From positions 1-10,257 of the forward strand of contig DASVES010000019.1 in the NCBI GenBank assembly GCA_036380435.1: a stretch of 10,257 nt of DNA, in the 5' to 3' direction. Numbering within the stretch: the first letter of the stretch is position 1; each line of letters begins with the position of its first letter. Under the pieces are notes generated by a model that saw only the letters and a program-made list of their open reading frames with translations, searched no databases and had not been told where the DNA came from. Shown here piece after piece: positions 6,929 to 10,257 of the stretch. The position numbers and the translations under genes were made by a program. This DNA comes from DASQDT01 sp036380435. Lineage in GTDB: Bacteria > Acidobacteriota > Blastocatellia > Pyrinomonadales > Pyrinomonadaceae.

Positions 6929-7115
6929 TGTAGGGAGAGTTCAAGTCCGCGGCCCGTCCGGCAGAAACAATTTACATGGATGGGCAGGACGGGCAGGATG
7001 AAGAAAGAGATGATTTCAGATTTCAGATTTCAAATCTTCTCATCCTGTTAACCCTGTCCATCCATGTAAATTTCTTCCGTATCGCGAAGGGCAGGGACAA
7101 GCCCTGCCCCTACAA
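6929..7115. repeat. Nested palindromic element, copy 2
   Basis: This shares the layout of the 3993-4182 element. The middle arms are 6969-7000 and 7041-7072, 32 bp with about six mismatches, with the same TTACATGGATGG core. The centre has three exact tandem GATTTCA heptamers (7012-7032), the reverse complement of the T[G/C]AAATC units in copy 1. The left outer arm (6929-6957) contains the same AAGTCCGCGGCCCGT. The right outer arm differs: it carries its own small hairpin, GGCAGGG (7090-7096) with CCCTGCC (7102-7108). The element fills the gap between the DUF1385 gene and prfA, ending 7 bases past the DUF1385 stop and 10 bases before the prfA start. Confidence 0.87.
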
Positions 7116-7122
7116 AATACCT

Positions 7123-8337
7123 CTATGAGAGAGGCGCGGCGACGGCCTCAGCCGGCTGCGGCTCGAACTTGAGCGACTCCTTGAGCGCATAGATGGCCAC
7201 TTCGAGCTGTTCGTCGTCCGGCTCCTGCGTGGTGATGTTCTGGAGCCAGACGCCGGGCCGCGTAATCAGCTTGAAGACGAAGCTGCCCTCGCGCTTCGCC
7301 GACACGCGGATGATCTCGTAGGAGAGACCGGCGACGAGTGGCAGCAGCGCGATGCGGACGAGCATGTTGTAGAGGAGCGAGTCGAACTTGACGACGGAGA
7401 ACAGCACGATGGAGACGAGCATCACGACCATCAGGAAACTCGTCCCGCAGCGGGGGTGCTGGCGCGGCTGCACGCGCGCGTTCTCGACCGTCAGCGGCAG
7501 CCCCGACTCCCAGTTGAACACCGTCTTGTGCTCCGCGCCGTGATACTCGAAGACGCGCCGGATGTCCTTCATCAGCGAGAAGCTGAAGATCATGATGAGG
7601 AAGAAGGACATGCGGATGACGCCGTCGATGAGGTTGAACAGGGGCGTCACCTCGACGGGCTTCAGATAGCCGCGCACGCTTCCATAAGCGCGCTTGTACC
7701 ACGGCTCGCCCTGAGCCGTCGTCGTCGCCATGCTGCCAGTCTCAGGCGCGGCGGACGTGGCGCTGCTCGTCTGCGCGGTCTGATTGACGCCGGCGGCCTG
7801 CTGCGTGCGCGGAGTGTCCCAGCCGAGGGCGACGTAGAGGGCGTTGGTCAGCAGCAGCGGCGCGACGATGAAGATGAGGACGTTGAAGAGGAGCGCAAAG
7901 GCGATGGAGCCGAAGACGGCGCCGCCTCCGCCCTTCATCTCGTCCTCGGGCCGCTTCTTCGTGGGCACGGGGAAGAGTCCGGGCACGCCGCCCGTAATCC
8001 CCGCGAAGTCGCCCTCGCCCTCGACCACCGCGGGCGTGAGCGCGACCTTGACCTCTTTAGCTTCCTCCACCTCGGCGTCGGCGAAAGCCTCGCTCGCCGA
8101 GTAGTTCAAAGCCTTGATGCCGAGCGCCATCGACTGCACGAGCACCGCCGCGCCGCGCAGAACGGGGAGCTTGAAGTACGGATACTTCTCACCCCACTTC
8201 GGCAGTGGCGCGCCCGTGTGCGTGATCGTGCCGTCGGCGCGGCGCACGGCGATGGCATAAGCGCCCGGCGTCCGCATCATCACGCCCTCGATGACGGCCT
8301 GCCCGCCGACGATTAAATCTCTCTCGTTGGTGCTCAC
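7123..8337 (-). CDS. DUF1385 (YqhQ-like) multi-pass membrane protein
   Basis: This encodes 404 residues from GTG 8337. A GAGG six bases upstream supports this start. An upstream in-frame TTG at 8373 would add 12 residues read from a repeat arm and is rejected. Signature motifs of the family are present: VGGQAVIEGVMMR at 10-22, HGAEHKTVFNWE at 266-277, LTVENAR, and HPRCGTSF at 294-301. Membrane segments lie at about 139-168, 236-258, 300-318 and 322-345. Family members are usually nearer 300 residues. The extra length comes from two low-complexity hydrophilic stretches at about 88-138 (acidic, Gly-rich) and 172-222 (Gln/Thr/Ala/Ser-rich). The biochemical role of the family is not established to my knowledge. 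The gene is typically found between rpmE and prfA or prmC, as here, suggesting a link to translation or envelope housekeeping. The Cys and His motifs hint at metal binding, which is inference. Confidence 0.93.
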   Translation of the reverse strand: MSTNERDLIVGGQAVIEGVMMRTPGAYAIAVRRADGTITHTGAPLPKWGEKYPYFKLPVLRGAAVLVQSMALGIKALNYSASEAFADAEVEEAKEVKVALTPAVVEGEGDFAGITGGVPGLFPVPTKKRPEDEMKGGGGAVFGSIAFALLFNVLIFIVAPLLLTNALYVALGWDTPRTQQAAGVNQTAQTSSATSAAPETGSMATTTAQGEPWYKRAYGSVRGYLKPVEVTPLFNLIDGVIRMSFFLIMIFSFSLMKDIRRVFEYHGAEHKTVFNWESGLPLTVENARVQPRQHPRCGTSFLMVVMLVSIVLFSVVKFDSLLYNMLVRIALLPLVAGLSYEIIRVSAKREGSFVFKLITRPGVWLQNITTQEPDDEQLEVAIYALKESLKFEPQPAEAVAAPLS

Positions 8338-8349
8338 GTGCGACCTCGA

Positions 8350-8457
8350 AAATCGTGAATCGTCAATCGTCAATCGTGCTCGTGTGTCTCAGCTTGAGAG
8401 GTAAATCGCAGCGCGGCCGTGCGCCGACTACGACTTACGATTCACGTTTGACGATTT
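8350..8457. repeat. Heptamer-built AATCGT palindrome
   Basis: The left arm 8350-8382 and right arm 8425-8457 pair over 33 bp with about seven mismatches. The left arm has four tandem heptamers (8351-8378): AATCGTG, AATCGTC, AATCGTC, AATCGTG. The right arm read on the minus strand also keeps a 7-nt register: AATCGTC, AAACGTG, AATCGTA, AGTCGTA. It lies between rpmE and the DUF1385 gene and ends only a few bases before the DUF1385 ribosome binding site. Confidence 0.85.
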
Positions 8458-8489
8458 ACGGCTTTAAAAGAAGACGCCGGCGTTTCGGG

Positions 8490-8536
8490 GGCGGTCGCCC
8501 GTGCGCGTTCGTGCGCGCACGGGTGTGTTGACCGCC
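8490..8536 (-). terminator. Strong hairpin downstream of rpmE
   Basis: CCCGTGCGCG (8498-8507) pairs with CGCGCACGGG (8514-8523) over a six-base loop. GGCGGTC (8490-8496) then pairs with GACCGCC (8530-8536) across an asymmetric bulge. On the minus strand it lies about 80 bases after the rpmE stop. A second small stem (CGCCGGCG) and a TTCTTTT tract follow in the transcript (8466-8482), so it may be a terminator or attenuator. It is not a textbook one, because the T tract does not directly follow the main stem. Confidence 0.5.
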
Positions 8537-8618
8537 GAAGGAAACGTCGGCGCCCTGATTTTGGACTGCTAATACTGACGGCGAATGATTCGCGTCATCG
8601 AAATGCCCTGTCGAAACA

Positions 8619-8882
8619 TTACTGCGCGGCGACGCCCTCGGCGGGCGCGCTGGCTGCTTCGGGCGCGGGGGCCGTCTCGGTCTTCTTGCCGTAGCGTTTG
8701 TTGAAGCGGTCAACGCGGCCGGCCGTGTCGATGAGCTTCTGCTTGCCGGTGAAGAACGGGTGGCAGGCCGAACAGATTTCGACGCCGAGGTCGCCCTTGC
8801 GCGTCGAACGGGTCGTCCACTTCTCGCCGCAGGCGCAGTGGACGTTGATCTCGTGGTAATCGGGATGAATTCCTTGCTTCAT
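8619..8882 (-). CDS. rpmE: 50S ribosomal protein L31, zinc-binding (C+) type
   Basis: This 87-residue protein begins MKQGIHPDYHEINVHCACG. L31 bridges the two ribosomal subunits. All four zinc-ligand cysteines of the C+ paralogue class are present: C16, C18, C37 and C40, in HCACGEKW and ICSACHPFFTG. It is therefore the zinc-replete form, not the zinc-starvation form. The core ends near RVDRFNKRYG at about 66. An Ala/Pro/Glu-rich tail of about 20 residues follows, longer than the short tails usual in the family and probably flexible. GAGGA eight bases upstream supports the ATG at 8882. A good promoter lies at 8935-8964, so the gene starts the minus-strand cluster rpmE, DUF1385, prfA. Confidence 0.97.
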   Translation of the reverse strand: MKQGIHPDYHEINVHCACGEKWTTRSTRKGDLGVEICSACHPFFTGKQKLIDTAGRVDRFNKRYGKKTETAPAPEAASAPAEGVAAQ

Positions 8883-8934
8883 TTTTTTATTCCTCGCCAG
8901 AAGGTGAACAATCGAGGCCGCTTCCGAATTTCAA

Positions 8935-8964
8935 ATGATACTTGCCGGCCTCCCGTATCGTCAA
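8935..8964 (-). promoter_or_regulatory. Sigma70-like promoter of rpmE
   Basis: On the minus strand, TTGACG (8964-8959) and TATCAT (8940-8935) each match five of six consensus bases, with an 18-bp spacer. Transcription would start near 8928, giving a leader of about 45 bases that contains the GAGGA ribosome binding site. Confidence 0.7.
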
Positions 8965-9020
8965 GTTTTGGATGCACTTAACCGGCATTCGGTGGCCGCG
9001 CGCGCTGTCGTACAAGTTTA

Positions 9021-9049
9021 TTGACAACGCCGCGGGCGCGTGTTACAAA
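9021..9049 (+). promoter_or_regulatory. Sigma70-like promoter of the nuoC unit
   Basis: A perfect TTGACA (9021-9026) is followed after 17 bp by TACAAA (9044-9049). An upstream TG at 9041-9042 forms an extended -10. Transcription would start near 9056, leaving a leader of about 113 bases before nuoC. It diverges from the rpmE promoter, with the two -35 boxes about 56 bp apart. Confidence 0.75.
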
Positions 9050-9055
9050 AACCCG

Positions 9056-9168
9056 CTGTCACGCCTTATAGAAGCATCTTTGGTAAAGCGCACAAGTCGA
9101 ACCGTTTAGGAGCAGGCCGCGCTCGCGCCCGCGCTCTACCTTACCCAGGGGTCGAACCGTAAGATTCG
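9056..9168 (+). other. Predicted nuoC leader with a 10-bp direct repeat
   Basis: GTCGAACCGT occurs at 9096-9105 and 9151-9160. An AGGAG at 9108-9112 resembles a Shine-Dalgarno but has no start codon at a usable distance. TCGAA in either repeat copy could pair with TTCGA at 9165-9169, which includes the first base of the nuoC start codon. I see no known riboswitch and no protein-coding frame. Confidence 0.45.
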
Positions 9169-10257
9169 ATGACCGACGAACCCAACAAGCCGCCCGACGA
9201 CGCGGCCGGCGACACGCCGGAGCGGACGGACGCACGCCCCGGCGCGCCGCGGACGGACGACAAGTCGCCCAGCCCCGGAGATGAGGTCGAACGCGCGGGC
9301 ACGCTCCCGCCGCCGCCCGACGCCGGGGGGCCGCGCCCGACGCCCGAGAGTCAGGCCGCGCTGACGGGTAAGGCTCCCTCGGGCAGCTCCGTCGCCGGCA
9401 CGACCGTCCCGGCCGCCTCAGTCGGCGCGGACGAGACTGTGGGGAGTGTTTCAGCAGGGAAGTCGGAAGCGACGACGAGCGCGGAGACGCCCGAGCAGAA
9501 GAAGGCGCGACTCATCGCCGAGCACAAGGCGAAGCTCGCCGCGAAGGCCGCTGCTGCTGCCGAAGGCGCGGGGACAGAAGTTAATAAGGACGTGCCGGGC
9601 GGGGCGTCGCCCGCCGTCGGCGACCCCACGCAGAGTCCGTCACAGTCCGATCTTGAGAAGGCCGCGAAGATCGCCGAGGCAAAGGCCCGCGCCGCGGCCG
9701 CGAAGGAGGCGGGTGCGGCGGCAGCAGGTGCGGCGGCGGGCGCGCCGAAGGCGCCGGTCAAGAAGAAGGACGAGGGGCCGAAGCCCGTAGACGCCTCTGA
9801 CAACCCGCTCGTCCGTCGCCTGCGCGAACGACTCGGCGACGGCCTCCTCGGGGCGGAGACCTTCCTCAACCAGCTCTCGATCCGCGTCGAGCGCGCGCAC
9901 AACGTCGAAACCTGTCGCGCGCTTCGTGATGACGCCGAGACGCCCTTCGACTATTTGAGCGACGTGACCTGCGTCCACTGGCCCGAAAACTTCGACGCGC
10001 CGTTCGAGATCGTCTACAACCTCTATTCGATAAACGGGAACGAGCGCGTGCGCGTGAAGGTGAACGCGGACGCCGAGGGCGGCGTCGAGAGCATGACGGG
10101 CGTGTGGCCGGCGGCGAACTGGATGGAACGCGAAGTGTTCGACCTCTACGGCGTGCAATTCCAGAATCACCCCGACCTGCGCCGCCTGCTGCTGCCGCCC
10201 GACTGGGAGGGGCACCCGCTCCGCAAGGACTTCCCGCTCGAATTCATGGAGAACAAC
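9169..10257 (+). CDS. nuoC: NADH-quinone oxidoreductase subunit C, long N-terminal extension (3' end cut)
   Basis: The frame is open for 363 codons and runs off the window. An in-frame stop at 9160-9162 leaves ATG 9169 as the first start codon. Residues 1-210 are low complexity: Pro/Asp/Gly-rich at first, then Ala/Lys/Glu stretches such as EQKKARLIAEHKAKLAAKAA, with no recognisable domain and probably disordered. The 30-kDa complex I domain starts near 211 (DNPLVRRLRERLGDG) and includes FDYLSDVTCVHWP. The family signature runs from about 320 to 359: EREVFDLYGV, HPDLRRLLLP, DWEGHPLRKDFPL. NuoC belongs to the peripheral arm beside NuoB and NuoD. Bacterial NuoC is commonly near 200 residues, so the extension about doubles it. 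nuoA and nuoB do not precede it; the gene starts its own unit from the promoter at 9021. No clear Shine-Dalgarno is seen at the start. Confidence 0.93.
   Translation, partial: MTDEPNKPPDDAAGDTPERTDARPGAPRTDDKSPSPGDEVERAGTLPPPPDAGGPRPTPESQAALTGKAPSGSSVAGTTVPAASVGADETVGSVSAGKSEATTSAETPEQKKARLIAEHKAKLAAKAAAAAEGAGTEVNKDVPGGASPAVGDPTQSPSQSDLEKAAKIAEAKARAAAAKEAGAAAAGAAAGAPKAPVKKKDEGPKPVDASDNPLVRRLRERLGDGLLGAETFLNQLSIRVERAHNVETCRALRDDAETPFDYLSDVTCVHWPENFDAPFEIVYNLYSINGNERVRVKVNADAEGGVESMTGVWPAANWMEREVFDLYGVQFQNHPDLRRLLLPPDWEGHPLRKDFPLEFMENN

Noticed and set aside
7456..8316. Long plus-strand open frame opposite the DUF1385 gene
   Set aside because: It is Arg/His-rich with no domain or ribosome binding site and lies fully inside a well-supported gene.
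8338..8373. A longer DUF1385 protein starting at TTG 8373
   Set aside because: The extra 12 residues are read mostly from the AATCGT repeat arm. The GTG at 8337 has a GAGG at good spacing, and family similarity starts right after it.
8456..8713. Small minus-strand frame overlapping the rpmE 3' end
   Set aside because: It overlaps rpmE in another frame, has biased composition and no ribosome binding site, and crosses a hairpin and a repeat arm.
9091..9175. Possible tRNA fragment, because of GTCGAACC resembling a T-arm
   Set aside because: No acceptor stem, anticodon arm or D-arm can be built around it.

Overview
The window looks like chromosomal DNA of a GC-rich environmental bacterium. The best guess is Acidobacteriota, Blastocatellia/Pyrinomonadales-like. 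The grounds are the rpmE–DUF1385–prfA cluster, the LytS/LytTR-type two-component pair, the secreted YHS and PQQ-propeller proteins, and intergenic palindromes built from short words that I recall from acidobacterial and other environmental genomes. This placement is inference and was not tested by search.

Layout. Positions 169-2643 (+) hold two exported proteins: a double YHS-like protein with a LolA-like C-terminal domain, then a PQQ-type beta-propeller protein 39 bp downstream. Positions 2840-5029 (+) hold a LytS-type membrane histidine kinase and its LytTR response regulator, split by a 190-bp nested palindrome. From 8882 down to 5089, four genes lie on the minus strand: rpmE (ribosomal protein L31), a DUF1385/YqhQ membrane protein, prfA (release factor 1) and a histidine phosphatase. 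The phosphatase converges on the response regulator. From 9169 to the window edge (+) lies the start of nuoC (complex I), divergent from rpmE, with an unusual disordered N-terminal extension of about 210 residues. Good sigma70-like promoters face both ways in the rpmE/nuoC gap.

How the genes work together. The kinase and regulator form one signalling pair. rpmE and prfA are translation genes, with the DUF1385 protein as their usual but poorly understood companion. nuoC starts a respiratory unit. The two secreted proteins probably form one transcription unit. I see no defence system, CRISPR array, prophage, transposase, tRNA or rRNA.

The most unusual content is between the genes. All six intergenic gaps from 2644 to 8618 carry a sizeable inverted repeat, and these belong to at least five unrelated sequence families. 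Three of the families (T[G/C]AAATC, AATCGT[G/C], AAGGG[G/T]A) are tandem 7-nt units, a shared period despite unrelated sequence. One palindromic element occurs twice (3993-4182 and 6929-7115). One repeat arm appears to supply the last codons of the phosphatase gene, and one palindrome carries a G-quadruplex motif on each strand.
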